Assembly (NCBI GenBank): GCA_013396655.1
Contig: WBMV01000267.1
Location: 248,001-312,000, forward strand
DNA: 64,000 bases
Direction of reading: 5' to 3'
DNA from: Campylorhamphus procurvoides
Lineage: Eukaryota; Chordata; Aves; Passeriformes; Dendrocolaptidae
Part shown: piece by piece, positions 1 through 11,251 of the stretch
Numbering within the stretch: position 1 is the first letter of the stretch
Layout of the letters: every line of letters starts with the position of its first letter
Notes under the pieces: generated by a model
What the model was told of the DNA's origin: nothing
Seen by the model: only the letters and a program-made list of their open reading frames with translations
Database searches by the model: none
Made by a program: the position numbers and the translations under genes

Positions 1-1929
1 TGGAAGTCTCGCCTTCAATGGATGGTCTCCAAGCCCCAACACAGCATGTCTGATAGGACGCATATGGAACATCTACTGCCTTTGAACTAAAACCTGCACC
101 AAGAGGTTCTTTAGAACTGCAGACAGCAAAGCTGCCAGCAATGGGAAGGAGAGCTGGAAGCAAAGAATGGGAAAAATTTACAGCCTCTCTCCTCTGCATT
201 CTCGGGTGATTCCCTGGCTGCCATGTTAGACCCTCAACATCAAAGGAGGGTGGAAGAGATTAGAAACAATCCTAAACATTCATATAAAACAACTGAACAA
301 AGCAAAAAGCTTTGTCCTAAAGGGCTCTGCCCTGCAAATCTTATTTCACACCTCCAACCCCTCTGATGCCACTGAGTGAGCTTGCATTGCCTAAAACTCA
401 TCCATACAGCCAAGGGGCAGCTCTGGATCTTCTGCCACAAGCAGCCCATGCTTTAGACAGGGCAGAGGATTCAGAGGTCGGCTGGCACCACAACACTCTT
501 TGCTGAAAGCTGGCTGGCTAAGAAAGCCATTGAGCAACTTGCCTGGGGTGGTAAAGAGTTGTTTTTTAAGAAGTTGTAGAGACCCCTCACTGACTCCGTG
601 GATGGAGCAAAGGAAAACCCCTGAATCCAGAGCACAGACCCCCAGCTCGGCCCCCCTGGGCTAGGAGCTCACTCCTGAATAAAGCATTGTAGTTGCAGGG
701 GTCATTTTTTTGCCTGCAAACTCTACATTAGAAACCCTCATGTGTGTGACCCAAGCTAAACAGAGAGAGTTCATAAGTTTTTGGGGGTAGCATATTCCAT
801 ATTTTCCCTGCAGTTTATTGGCAAATTAATTCTAATGCATTCAAATTACATCATGAAGTGTAATGTAAAGATACTTCATGAAGGTTACCTTAATAGGGTG
901 TGAAAACCTGATGAAGGGTAATTCAGAGGGAGCTGCTTGGCCCATCTCCTATTTACTTGGAAACATTACTGCCTTAAAAAACCCTTAAATATATTACTTG
1001 TTTTTATGGCTCAAAAGCCTTTAATTTGAAGATTTTTATGACTCCCTTACAATACACATCGATTTAAATAATGTTTTAAACTAAAACGGATCATTTACTG
1101 CCAACTGTGCTTCGGGCATATCATTGATTAGTCCAAGTGTGATAAAACAACCTTGTTTTTATTCATACTTTAAGAGAATAATAAAACCTGCATACTTGGA
1201 AATACTGAAGCAATATCTTGGCCGAGAGCTATTTAAGTATGAATTATTCTCATCTAGTTTATTTTTTTTCTTTTAAATTCATGAATCCCCAGAATAGTTT
1301 TGTAAAGTGTATCAGTGAAATCATGTTTCTAATTATTAAAGGTGGGGGAGAGCGGGAGGGAAATCAGAATGCATCATATATGTAAAGGGGTCATTTTTTA
1401 TTTTTCTTTTTTTTTGCAAGCCACTGTGAATCTCATTGGAAATTAGTTATTCAATATTTTCACTATATTTTATTTTGCGGCCCAAGGAGAGACAACACAG
1501 AGAGAGCTACTTTGTTCAAGTAACTTTTGCAAACAAACTCATTCTCCTATGCTGTAACACTGGAAGTGCTCGAATATACCCATTTAGGGATTTCACAGAA
1601 AACTGACCAGGAGCTCACTGCCCAGAACTGGTCTGGAGTAATCAGAGGAAATTACCAAAATAGAAAGGGGTTTTTTGCACCTTCAGCAGAAAAGGTTCAT
1701 GTACCAGTGATAGGGTGTCTGTCTGGATATCACACTGCTGCAAGTGGGACTTTTTCCTTGACTGCTGCAAAATGTCATAGACAAAAATATCTTTTCTAAG
1801 TGAAAAAAACAGAACATTCATCTGACTTTTTCAATCCTTCCACCCTGCATAACCAAACAATGCTTTCTGCATATGCCACGGTCTGAACCGTGACAGTGGA
1901 AAGAATGAGACTAAGATAATGTTTTCTCT
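1..1929. other. Unique noncoding sequence, AT-rich
   Basis: No gene or recognisable repeat was found here. The longest frames (69 and 90 codons) have no familiar motifs. The stretch from about 810 to 1260 is AT-rich yet keeps several isolated CpGs and many TAAT/ATTA-type words, so it has its own entry. A T-rich run lies near 1394-1418. Confidence 0.6.
810..1260. promoter_or_regulatory. Candidate conserved noncoding element (AT-rich, homeodomain-like words)
   Basis: The sequence is AT-rich and repeat-free, with several TTTATGG/TTTTATG-type and ATTGATTAG-type words and a few retained CpGs in a CpG-poor context. A perfect 9-bp inverted repeat sits at 851-859 and 873-881. This look is typical of developmental enhancers in gene-poor vertebrate regions, but that is inference: no alignment was possible, and AT-rich intergenic DNA throws up such words by chance. 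Confidence 0.25.
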
Positions 1930-1988
1930 TGTTCTATCACTGAATGACTTCAGCAAGTCACTGCATCTCAGTGCACCTCCAGTCCCCA
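1930..1988 (+). repeat. MIR-like SINE fragment
   Basis: The segment reads like the core of a mammalian-wide interspersed repeat: a 'tcactgaatgactt' start, then 'cagcaagtcactgcatctca' and 'gtgcacctccagt', in the order of the MIR core (tgacctt..gcaagtcact..ctct..tgcctcagt). MIR-type SINEs are ancient tRNA-derived elements known at low copy in birds. Only about 55 bp is recognisable, so this is a probable rather than certain call. It runs directly into a short CA repeat. Confidence 0.45.
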
Positions 1989-2000
1989 CACACACACACA
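1987..2000. repeat. (CA)7 microsatellite
   Basis: Fourteen bases of uninterrupted CA, immediately 3' of the MIR-like fragment. It is short and probably only weakly polymorphic. Confidence 0.8.
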
Positions 2001-2134
2001 AGGATTTGTTTTATTTGGAGAATAAACTCCTCAGTTTAGAAAACACTTTTCTCTGTATAGCATTCAGTGTAACCTTGGTAAACAAATTAATAAAGATTTA
2101 CTTTTTTTTATGCTATACAATCCCAGAAAACTAT

Positions 2135-2548
2135 ATGGGTTGGAAGAACAAGATCTAGCCCAAGAAGATTGTTCAGAGCAGGTCCAGCTAGATCAGCCTA
2201 CACAGGGACTTGTTGAGTTTTGTATATCTCCAGACCTGGTCTTTCCAAAACCTCTCTAGGTCCGTGCTCCTGAGTGACACACCCCATGGTGATGCCTTTC
2301 TCCTTTTATCTTATCAGAATTTCTTCTCTTTCAGCTCGAGTCCATCACCACAGGAGTCCACGAGTAGTCTTGGTTTGTCCTCCTTTCCATTAGGTTGTAG
2401 GACAAAGCAGCAAGATCTCCCTTTGCCTTCTCTGCTTCTTCTCTTACTTGATGTTCTCCAGCCCCTTGAGCATCCTGGGGACTCCCCACTCCCTCTGGTA
2501 TGTCCATGCCTTTCTCATACTGGGGATCCCAAAACTCCAGATGCAGGT
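2135..2548 (-). mobile_element. CR1 LINE fragment, 3' part, antisense
   Basis: On the plus strand the order is that of an inverted CR1 3' end: 'gggttggaag', a 'gatctagccca' block, 'gttcagagcagg', 'tatatctccagacc', 'acaacctctct'-like, then 'ctccagccccttgagcatcct' and 'actggggatcccaaaactccag'. The last block corresponds to the CR1 ORF2 passage usually written as 'LERVQ..' through 'W..P.Y.K' in the opposite orientation. Divergence is high, with insertions and deletions, so this is an old copy. A 127-codon plus frame and a 121-codon minus frame overlapping it are chance frames in the repeat. Confidence 0.8.
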
Positions 2549-3972
2549 AAGATGATGTTCTCAAAATCACCTGTAGGTTTTCTTCTCCTTTAAATATATT
2601 TGTGATCAGCCCTTCAGAACTGAGTACATCTACCATGGCTGTACACAAAGAATGATGCTGTATGTGTGTGGCTACCACGCCTGAAAAATACACCAAGTCT
2701 TCAACATTAGGACAGAGGAAACAGACTAATTAAGAGCTACTGGAAGAAGGGGAAAGCAGCAGACAGCAAACAATGGCTTTAGATGCTGATTGCTGACTTG
2801 AAAGGAACATCTCCAGACAGCCATAGAAGAGAAAATGGTCCTATAGAATGGAAACCCAAAACTTCAGAGAATTGACAGATACTCAAACACCAAAATTCTC
2901 TATGCCATTAACCACAAAGTGCCACCATATACCATCCAGTATTACAAATAACATTTCAGACAAAAATATATCATAAAAAGTCATTAGCAGACTGTGTGGA
3001 ACCTCAGAAGGATCTATGCTGAGATTTGTAACACTCTTCTTCCTAGGACTTCCAAATTTATCTGAATGTTTTGTTTCTGAAGACACTTAGAGCAGGTCTG
3101 GAACATTCCAAGCAACTCAGCAGAGTCTGTAACAATGGAAAACGAGAAGAAGCCAGTCTTTTAACTTGGCTTCAGGGCCACATGTGGTTGCATTCTCCAG
3201 ATGCATCTGCCACACTGGGCTTAGCACAAGATTAGCCTGGAGGAACTGTGTCCTTCCTCACTTTTACTCCACAACCAGGTGGGTCAGAGGACTTGTCTGA
3301 GATAGAGGAAACTCACATTTAAGTAAAACTCCTTTCATCGCACAGCTCTCTTTCTAGACTAAGGCAGTTCTTCTGTACATGGCTACAAGCAAATGTCTGG
3401 AGTCTGTGAAATTTTTGATGACATATAAAAGTATCAACCAACTAAAAAAAACGTGTCTTCAAGGTGCTAAGAGTAGGAGATTTAATTTGCTTTACATTCT
3501 TCTGTGAATCTGGTGTCAGAAGTTAATCTTTCAACAGACATTACCATCCTCACTACTGAACTGCATGTTTTGAAAGAATCCCAGCTCCCGATTCAACTCA
3601 CCAAAATCTGTGCACCTCAAATTCTACACAGATATTGTCCCAACACCATGGTGGTGGGAATCCCCCTGCACGGTTTGAGGTAAACCCAGCCATGTGTTTG
3701 AATATTTGCACAAGGGAGTCAAACAACAGAGTTATTCTCACCTCATTGATACTTTCGTAGTTTTATTTGGCTCATGAAACGTTAAAATGCTGAAACTGGA
3801 AAGAAAAAAGTATTTTAAGCTGCTGAACATGATGAAAAGCAACATTTTTGAATAGTGTGGAGAATCTGTTAGGGAGTGATTAGGCATTAATAGCAGGTTT
3901 GTATACTTAATAAAGTTTCCATAGCCAATTTGCACTTTACAAAGTGTGGCATTGTTCTGGAGCGTGCCCCTG

Positions 3973-4026
3973 ATGTGGACTTTATGAAGCGTGCAGGAGC
4001 CAATATAGACTTTATGAAGTCCACAT
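3973..4026. repeat. Short direct plus inverted repeat
   Basis: ATGTGGACTT (3973-3982) is matched by its exact reverse complement AAGTCCACAT (4017-4026). Inside the same interval GACTTTATGAAG occurs twice in direct orientation (3978-3989 and 4008-4019, period 30). The arrangement looks like a small templated duplication with partial inversion. No function is implied. Confidence 0.75.
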
Positions 4027-5629
4027 TGAGGATAAGTATCAAATTAAACAGGAAAAGCACAACAAGCTCTGATATGTGACTTGGAAACTCATGCCTGTCT
4101 GGCCCCTGAAAGCTCCCATTTCATTGATGTCATGGGATGCCACTCAAAACACAAATCTTGAGCATATTTTACTGGTTTGTGAAATTATTTTAATGTTCAG
4201 GTGTTCAGAATATTAAGTAAATGCTAGGTGTGTTAAAAAAAAGAGTCAAAGAAACTAGAAAATGGGTATGAAATACACTAGTAGGAAAAATTCACCAGCA
4301 TAATCATATGTGGTCACTTGCATGGATCTTTCCCTAGTAAAATGTGCAAAATGGGGAAGAATGAGGACTGGCAAAACTGTTATTCTGTGGGTTTCTCCTG
4401 CAGACCTCCTTCTTCTGGAAAAAAGTTATAAATGGATCTTGACAACTAGGCACTCCTTATGGAACAACTGATCATTTGAAGAGGGAAGGTTTACAGAGCA
4501 GAGGAGAGGAAATATCTCTCAGGTGATACTGATCCCTGTAGTGAAAGGCCATGGATCTTCTATCTTCCTCTAATTACTCAACTTCTTTCTTCATAATGAC
4601 ACAACTTTAGGAGGACAGGGAAAGAGGAAAAGTGAAAAGGAAGAGATGTGAAGATCAGCCAAGAGCCTCTCAGTCTGGTGCTTTCAGAGGTGAGAGGCAA
4701 GTCTTTGAACCCCAGAGGATGCAGAAGGAACTGAAGTTGGATGTCTCACTTCCCAGACAATTGTCTTCTGACCTCAAACTACTGTGCACTGTTAGAAAAA
4801 TTAAATTTCATCTTCTGAACTAACATGTTTAGAGACAAATCTTTTGCCCTGATCATCGGGTGCAAATTTATCTTCAGAAACATTGAGTCTATTCTTGAGA
4901 GAGGCACTGTAAAAAGCATCAACATAGGACTGGTATCAACTGTGAAAGAACTGAAATATCCAAAACTCTTGGGCAATGTGCCTGCCTCCAGGCCCTGGGA
5001 AGTGGGTGAAAGCATCTCACTTGCCTGAAGCAAGGCACCTGGGCAGGGGGGACTCAAGGTGCAACCTCTCTCTCAGAGTTTGTTCTCAGCTCTTGGCTTA
5101 CCTTGTTGGTTGTTGCTGAGGTCACCCTGGGGCACCCAAATCCCCACAAATTCCCACTGTAAAGGGAACCAAAGCATCCAGTTGTGACTTCTGCCAACCA
5201 CATGCAATGAGGCCGGACACCTAAGAGTGCACTCTTGTGCTCGAATGTCAGAGAAGCACATCCCTCCTGATGTCTGCACACCTTTGGAGAGCATCATGTC
5301 TTTGCCTTCAGTGAGGTCACAGACTCGTTCTGAATGGCTGTTCTCTAAGTTTCAAATTGGGCAAAATTTCCTTTACCCCAAAGGAAACCTTGCTTAATGA
5401 AGGGCTATGGATTTTGGCTCTTATAAAAGTCACACTAATAAGACAGATTATTATCTCCTCCCTCTCCTCACACCCTTATGATCCACTGTGCAAATCAAAG
5501 ATTGTGACCTTCCTTCAAAACACTGCAAATGCTTTTATGTCTCATTGTCAATATAATCTATATTGAGTTTGGTGAGGATGAAACTTCCCGAATGAATCTT
5601 CCTTTTTTTTTTTTCTTAATTTCTCAATG

Positions 5630-6290
5630 CATGTGTTGCCTGTGAAATACAGAAAGCAGATGGTTTATTAAAAAACACACATAAAAAATTAACAACTCTA
5701 AACATTGCATGGATTTTTTTCCCCCTGCTTAGCAAGCAATCAATTAGATTGTCACTTTTGAAGAAAACTGACCGTTCAGACTCATATTTTGATTGATCAC
5801 TCCATAAAAACTCTTAGTTTACAAAGTGGTCATTTTAGTTTTAGTTTTTGCACATGCAGCAGTTTAGCAGGGCTTGGGTTACCACATTGTGAACACTGGA
5901 AAGGCTTTTAATTTTCAATTCAAAAATTATTAAAGTATGGCATTACAATGCAGATGACCCAATCTTTCCAGCTACCAAATCTATGAGCTAAGATGATTGA
6001 TTTTATCTAGTTTAAATCAGTATGAAATTGATTAAATGACCCGGCAAATTCTGTCATTCAGCTTCAGAGAGCCAAACCCAGTGCCACGTTCCAACAGCTG
6101 CTTCAGTGCTTGTGCATTACTTAACAACTACAATACAGCAGTTTGTGTACGACTGGGCAATGCACAGATCCTGTTTCACAGCAACATTATGGGCCTGGGA
6201 AATAGGTTTAGACTAAGGATACGAACCCAAACTCGCTGTAATTTTCTGTAGCAGTGTTAGAAGGGCTCGTGATTGGCAGCATAACTGATT
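5630..6290. promoter_or_regulatory. Candidate conserved noncoding element
   Basis: This is AT-rich, repeat-free sequence with clustered homeodomain/PBX-like words (for example caatcaattagattg at about 5737-5751, attgattgatc-like near 5790, and tgattgatttta and gaaattgattaaa near 5995-6035) and scattered CpGs. It resembles enhancer-type conserved DNA, but conservation could not be tested. T-runs at 5603-5614 border it. Confidence 0.25.
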
Positions 6291-7221
6291 GTATTGACCA
6301 AAAGAGCCAAGGACATCTGGCTTTGCAGCCCTACAGCTGAAAGACCATATGTTATAAAAAAATACACTGTAAGGGGGGAAAAGACAGGCATAGGGTGAAT
6401 ATGTGATCAGGGGTCAATGCTAAGAGAACTCCAATCCTGTTATTGATGTTGCTCCCAATGAGGGGTGAATGATGTAGGGTTGTTGGACAATGCAGAAATG
6501 TTATTGGCTTCTTGACCAACACATAGTTGAGCTGATGGCTGAATATCTGTGGAAAGTTCAGGGACCCCTCCACTTCACCTGAAGATGAGAACCTTTTACA
6601 TTACAAAAGCCAAGACCTTACTAAAGGTGTCCCATTCCCACACCTTCTTTCACCAGGCTTCAAGTGAGTAAGTGTAGCTGTTTCAGATCAAATTAGGGCA
6701 TATTACAATTTTCAACATCAATCCCAGTTTCCCATGCTTACAGTTCCAGAAACAATGCATCCATTCAATTTCATGGCAAGTGAATTGTCAAAGGACCAAA
6801 GCCCTCCATCCACTTCCATCCTTTTTTCAAATATTAATGTCAAAGTTGAGGTCTTAAGCACACAAAAAAAATATCTTTCCTTTGCTGTTCACAAAAAGGC
6901 ATAGGAATTTTTTAGGCCCTGCTTACAGTTTGAGCTGTTAAAAAAAAAATCTCTACTGGATTAGGAAAAAAAAGAAAAGGTTTTTCTAAAATACAATAAG
7001 AAATGGAGATGTTGTTTACCATAAGGCCAAGTGCTACACAGTAATATATCTTTCATTTTTGTCAGTGGCCAATGGAAAAGAATATATATTGAACATTGTT
7101 TATGAAAATTATGTTCAAGAAACGAAGGAAGTAGAGATCTTTACACTCTTGAAGTCACAATAATATATTTCAATGACTAAATAAACCAAATTCACACCAA
7201 GTTGGCTGGCTTTTTGAAATG

Positions 7222-7234
7222 TGCTAACTCAGCA
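7222..7234. promoter_or_regulatory. Maf recognition element-like palindrome
   Basis: TGCTAACTCAGCA differs at one position from the 13-bp T-MARE consensus TGCTGACTCAGCA, which is bound by Maf/AP-1 family bZIP dimers. It lies in unique sequence just after a TTGGCTGGC word. One 13-bp near-match in 64 kb could be chance, so confidence is modest. Confidence 0.35.
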
Positions 7235-7431
7235 CACTGCTGAAGTTTCTGCTGAATTGAGCACTTTTTATTCTTTGAAACAAACATCTGTGATTCAGTG
7301 TGATAGATTTTAGTATAGATAGAGAATACAACAAGATGCTTTTTAGAGAAAAAACATCAGTATGAATGAATGGTTCTTGCAAGCTGCACAATATCCACTT
7401 TTAAATTATATTGAATAATAGATTTCTCTCC

Positions 7432-7460
7432 AGATTATTCCTATCACATAAGAATAATCT
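7432..7460. repeat. 9-bp inverted repeat in AT-rich DNA
   Basis: AGATTATTC (7432-7440) and GAATAATCT (7452-7460) are exact reverse complements separated by 11 bases. Each arm carries a GATTA-type word (homeodomain half-site). It could form a small stem or a paired binding site. Neither is demonstrated. Confidence 0.6.
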
Positions 7461-8384
7461 TTTGTATTATTAAGTGAAGTCAACAGAGCAGATAAAGGGG
7501 TATTTTTTTCCCAATACATGGTATCAACCATTTTAAATTGGAATTTTTACATAGTATATTAAAGTACAGCATTTGTATATGTCAGTGGTTTAGGGTGACT
7601 TAATGCACTGAATTAAAAGCTGCCAAGGTACAATATGTAGTGCAGCCAAGCACACTGCAAATCAAAGAATCTTTAAATTCTATTGCTTGTTTTCACAGTT
7701 CCCCCAGGTAAGGTTATTCAAAGTAGTTGTAAACAAGAGCAAAGCAGGGAAAAAAGTAAATTCGTTCCGGAATCCTGAGGAAAAGGATTTTATTTTCCGC
7801 CTCCCAAGATAATTAACCAATATGAGCCCAAAGCTTGAACCAGTTTCAGCCTTGGACTCTTAACATTTTCCTAATCAAATTAATCCCAACCACTAGCTAT
7901 GCGTGGTATTTTACAGTTTTTTCCCCAGCTTTTGTAAGGGATTTTACACAATGTGGGTCCCAAATCAGACAACTGCTATAATTTCAAGGAGCACAGGCTG
8001 CAAGCAGAACATACGGTCATTACTCCTTGCAATCCCAGTCAAAGAAGCATGAAAGGTCTCGAGATACTTGCAAAAGGCCATTGCATAACATTTAATTTGG
8101 TGTTTAGTAATAGTTTTGTCACTGGGTTCAGATGATAAAGTGGATACAGATGTTCATTAGCAACAAGAAGGTATGCAAACAACGAAACATTCCAAGAAGC
8201 TGCTAGCAACTGAGAAGTCCAAGGGCTGACCATCACATGCTGCAGATCCACAAACATCTCCCTTTAGACTGAAAGACAAACCTGACCACTCCACTACCTG
8301 TAGGGGTCCAAACTAGATTTTGTCTTCGTACCCATATGTCAAAGTTAAGGTAATTTTATAATTGGTGCCTTTAAGTCCCCATGG

Positions 8385-8809
8385 CCTAAGATGGATCTGG
8401 AGCACAGGTCCTCTGAGAAGTGACTGAGGGAGCTGGGGATGTCCAGCTTGGAGAAGAGGAGGCTCAGGGGTTACTTTATCACTCTCTACAACTACCAGAA
8501 CAAAGGTTGTAGCCAAGTCAGCCTCTTCTCCCAAGTAACAATCACTAGAACAAGAAGAAATGGCCTCAAGTTGCGCCAGGGGAGGTTATTACTGGATATT
8601 AGGAAAAGTTTGTCCACTAAAAGGATGGTCAGGCATTGGAAGAGACTGCCCAGGGAAGTGGTGGGACCACCATCCCTGGAAGTGTTCAAAAGGCACGTGC
8701 ATGTGGCACCTGGGGACATGTTTTAATGGTGAAGTTGGCAACGATGGTTTAACAGTTGAACACGTCATTCTCAGGGGTCTTTTCCAACCTTAGCAATTCT
8801 ATTACTCTA
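8385..8809 (+). mobile_element. CR1 LINE fragment, ORF2 C-terminus and 3' UTR, sense
   Basis: This is a sense CR1 tail. It opens with 'atctggagcac', continues with 'ctgagggagctggggatg', 'ttggagaagaggaggctcag' and 'aatggcctcaagttgcgcca', then 'ccatccctggaagtgttcaa', and ends with 'tcttttccaaccttagcaat' followed by the degenerate 'attctattactcta' tail. The 3' end is complete and the 5' end is truncated, as expected for target-primed reverse transcription. The ORF2 C-terminal reading frame is still open (separate entry). Confidence 0.92.
8439..8726 (+). pseudogene. Remnant of CR1 ORF2 (C-terminal 95 codons, still open)
   Basis: The frame has no stop for 95 codons and encodes the typical CR1 ORF2 C-terminus: LEKRRLRG near the start, then [25 protein letters not shown] and PSLEVFKR before the natural stop. 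It lacks the endonuclease and catalytic reverse-transcriptase parts (5' truncation), so it cannot mobilise itself. The apparent methionine start is not the real ORF2 start. The open frame suggests this copy is younger than its neighbours, or that too few mutations have hit it by chance. Confidence 0.85.
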
Positions 8810-10511
8810 AGCATGCAGAAGCATTTGCAACTTTCCAGCTGACCAGGATTTGCTTCTAGTCATCTTTCCATACAAACAGTCTTCGCCACCACCTCTTTTT
8901 CCAAAAAACTCCAGTGGCTGAGAGGCAGAGATTCACAGCCTGGCTTTGCTGATCTTATTTCTGGCGGCTACAATAGGTAATGAGAAAGATTCCTCCTGGG
9001 GCCCTTTCCAGAGGTATTTTTCTCTCAGCTTCCCAATGGAGGAGGAAAACACAAAGAAGATCATCTGCAGGGAGTGACAGCTTCTGTTTGTCACGTCAAA
9101 CATCCCAGGCTCTATCCCCATCCTCTGGAGGGAATCATTCACATGGAGAAGATTAGCCAAAAGGATTAGCATGCAGCCGGATTATCCACACACACGGCTC
9201 AGGCAACTAATAAACCAGCACCTTTATGCATTTTCTGCATTTTAACCTCCCGATTTCCAGACTTCTGATATTCATCCCTTTGAGCATCACCATGTTTTAG
9301 GGGTTGCTGAACACACAATTGATGAAGATGAGCTTGTGGCTGATCTGGCATGTCTGAGCCATTTCTCATCAGCCACAAGATGTCAGTGTTGCTGAATATT
9401 ATTATTCTTACCTGCACAGAGGCATCCATAGATATTGCTAATGGAGACTGTCAACATCAGGCTCTGTTATACAGTAAGTCTAACAAAAACCCACAAGAAA
9501 TAACATACAACCAAGGGCAATAAAAATTTGTATATCAAAGGGTGATTTGGCATTAACCATAATAAATAAAATTTAAACTACATGGCAACTGCTGTCACCT
9601 ACTCCTAATTTCGTGTCCTTTTACAAGTCCTGACTCATGAACACTTGAGTATGGTAGATGGTTCTTGCACAGCAACATCACAGGAAAGGAGCAAACAGAG
9701 ATGACACCAGAACTATTTCATCATGAAAAAATTTGTCCATCCCTCCAGAAATAGGGCTGTCCAGGAACCCTGACTCTATCAACTCTCTCTAAAAGGATAT
9801 CTGAAATTAAAGAGCATGCCAATAGCTATCACCCTGTTTTACTTCCACACCCCTCTGGCTCTGGCAGCAAACTCTGCCCACCTGGCTCTGTCATGGAGAT
9901 CTCTCCATGCCCAGACTTGCTTCCTCTCTGGATCACCTCCCTAATTGTATGAGCACACATTGTTGTAAGGCCAAAGCAGTTTACTGCACTATCTGGTTTT
10001 AAAACACCCTTTCCTCACACCCTTTCCTCTTCCCAAACCTTCCCAAAAGGTCAAGGTCAGGCAGAAAGGGAACTTTTGAACTGATATTGTTGTGGACTTG
10101 GTGTATTGTGAAACTGCACCTCGGATTTCCTCTGCAGACTGACTGACCAATATGTTGATTATTTTTCTGCTTCCTTCTTCATTGCAGGAGATTTGCTTCA
10201 CCAAACACTGACTTGACTTCCACGTCTAAGTATAGCAGAGCATGGGTGCATTTAGCATGAGAATTCCTGTTTACATTGTTTGCTGCCATTCATGTCCTCT
10301 GACTGTTTACTTTTGGAATCACAGGAAGCATGACTTTGATGGGAGTGGAGACAGGACTGTTCACCGTGCAAAAAAAATGAGGTGACTAGAGATAGATTAA
10401 TCTATACACACTTGAAATTTTAAAATATGCAAAGGCAACGTGGCTATTTGAGCTCAGAAGTTAAGCAGACAATTTAATACATTTGATCCATCTATACTTT
10501 CTTTTCAAAAA
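8810..10511. other. Unique noncoding sequence
   Basis: No gene or repeat was recognised. At 10160-10187 a pyrimidine-rich run ending in 'attgcag' resembles a 3' splice site on the plus strand. The sequence after it ('gagatttgcttcacc...') does not continue into a long frame, so I do not call an exon. Confidence 0.5.
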
Positions 10512-10592
10512 CAGAATCATAGAAACATATAATGGTTTGGGTTGGAAGGGACCTTAAAGGTCATCTAGTTTCACCCCCACTGCTATGGGCAC
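10512..10592 (-). mobile_element. CR1 LINE 3' end, antisense, truncated
   Basis: The block 'cagaatcatagaaacatata', then 'ggtttgggttggaagggacc' and 'aaaggtcatctagtttcacc' is the inverted CR1 3' terminus. It stops after about 80 bp, making this a very short 5'-truncated insertion. The 3' boundary with the ATTCTATG-type tail lies at the 10512 side. Confidence 0.9.
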
Positions 10593-10605
10593 AGACACAC
10601 ATGTA

Positions 10606-10680
10606 TCTTCCAATAGCAATATATAAAAATATCTCCATGAATATATCTCCCAATATACAAATATATCTCCCAACTGAAAA
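10606..10680. repeat. Degenerate 20-bp minisatellite
   Basis: ATATATCTCCCAA occurs at 10641-10653 and again at 10661-10673 (period 20), with a more decayed third copy upstream (about 10628-10640, 'aaatatctccatga'). It directly follows the truncated CR1 end. Confidence 0.65.
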
Positions 10681-10930
10681 TTCAAATATTTGAATTACAG
10701 GGGGCATATTTAGGGGCAAAAGAAGATTTTGTCTAATTCTTTTAACCTTTCCCTGGCTACTTTTCATGTCTCTCTTTTTCTCCCAAAAACACAACCCGTT
10801 CTTTTCAAAATACTGCCATAGGTAAAGCAACTAAAATAAACCTCAGATAAACTCTTTCCCATTTCCAAAGCTTCCCTCCACTTGTGTTGAGCACTTCAAA
10901 TAGGAAAATCTGTTCCCAGTTCAATAAAAA

Positions 10931-11251
10931 TCATTCTTCATAACGGCAACTCCTGACAGCTCCACCCTGTTCCATTAACCATTCAGGTTGCAGTGACCAT
11001 AAATCCCTGTATTTGTCTCCGTCCCATCTTTGCATTGTGTTGAAGGCACTGGTTTCTCTGTCGGAGTCAGAGATCCCGTTTGCCTGACGCACTCCTGCCT
11101 CCCTGTTAGTGACAGCAGGCACAAACGTGCCAATATTCACAGCTTTAGGTCGCTGGCGTGCCCGGCTGCTGGGCAGAGGCACCTCTGGCTCCTCACTGTG
11201 GCACAGTGACCACTTGTCTGCACTTTCCAGCTGCCTGGAAATCTGGTAGGT
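10931..11251 (-). other. Open reading frame of uncertain nature (possible exon or gene relic)
   Basis: On the minus strand 106 codons are open between a stop at 11252-11254 and the stop at 10931-10933. The only in-frame ATG is well inside, so if real it would be an exon entered by splicing. An AG followed by GCAGCTGG at about 11235 could be an acceptor. By eye the codon choice looks coding-like (CTG, GTG, GAG, CAG, AAC, GAC favoured), the composition is balanced and charged, and about nine CpGs are kept within roughly 250 bp. I do not recognise the product: residues near the middle read KAVNIGTFVPAV and later DSDRETSAFNT. An overlapping 71-codon frame (11137-11352, minus) also looks plausible, so a frameshifted relic is possible. 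Frames of this length also arise by chance, hence low confidence. Confidence 0.25.

Larger units (their letters stand above)
2549..8384. other. Unique noncoding sequence, AT-rich
   Basis: No gene and no interspersed repeat was recognised in this long stretch. Frames here reach at most 92 codons and carry no known motif. It contains several small structural features (a direct/inverted repeat at 3973-4026, a palindromic Maf-like site at 7222 and an inverted repeat at 7432-7460) and one AT-rich block at 5630-6290, each listed separately. Confidence 0.6.

Noticed and set aside
10160..10260. Pyrimidine tract plus 'attgcag' as a 3' splice site of an exon
   Set aside because: No downstream open frame or donor site gives a convincing exon. 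Isolated acceptor-like strings are common.
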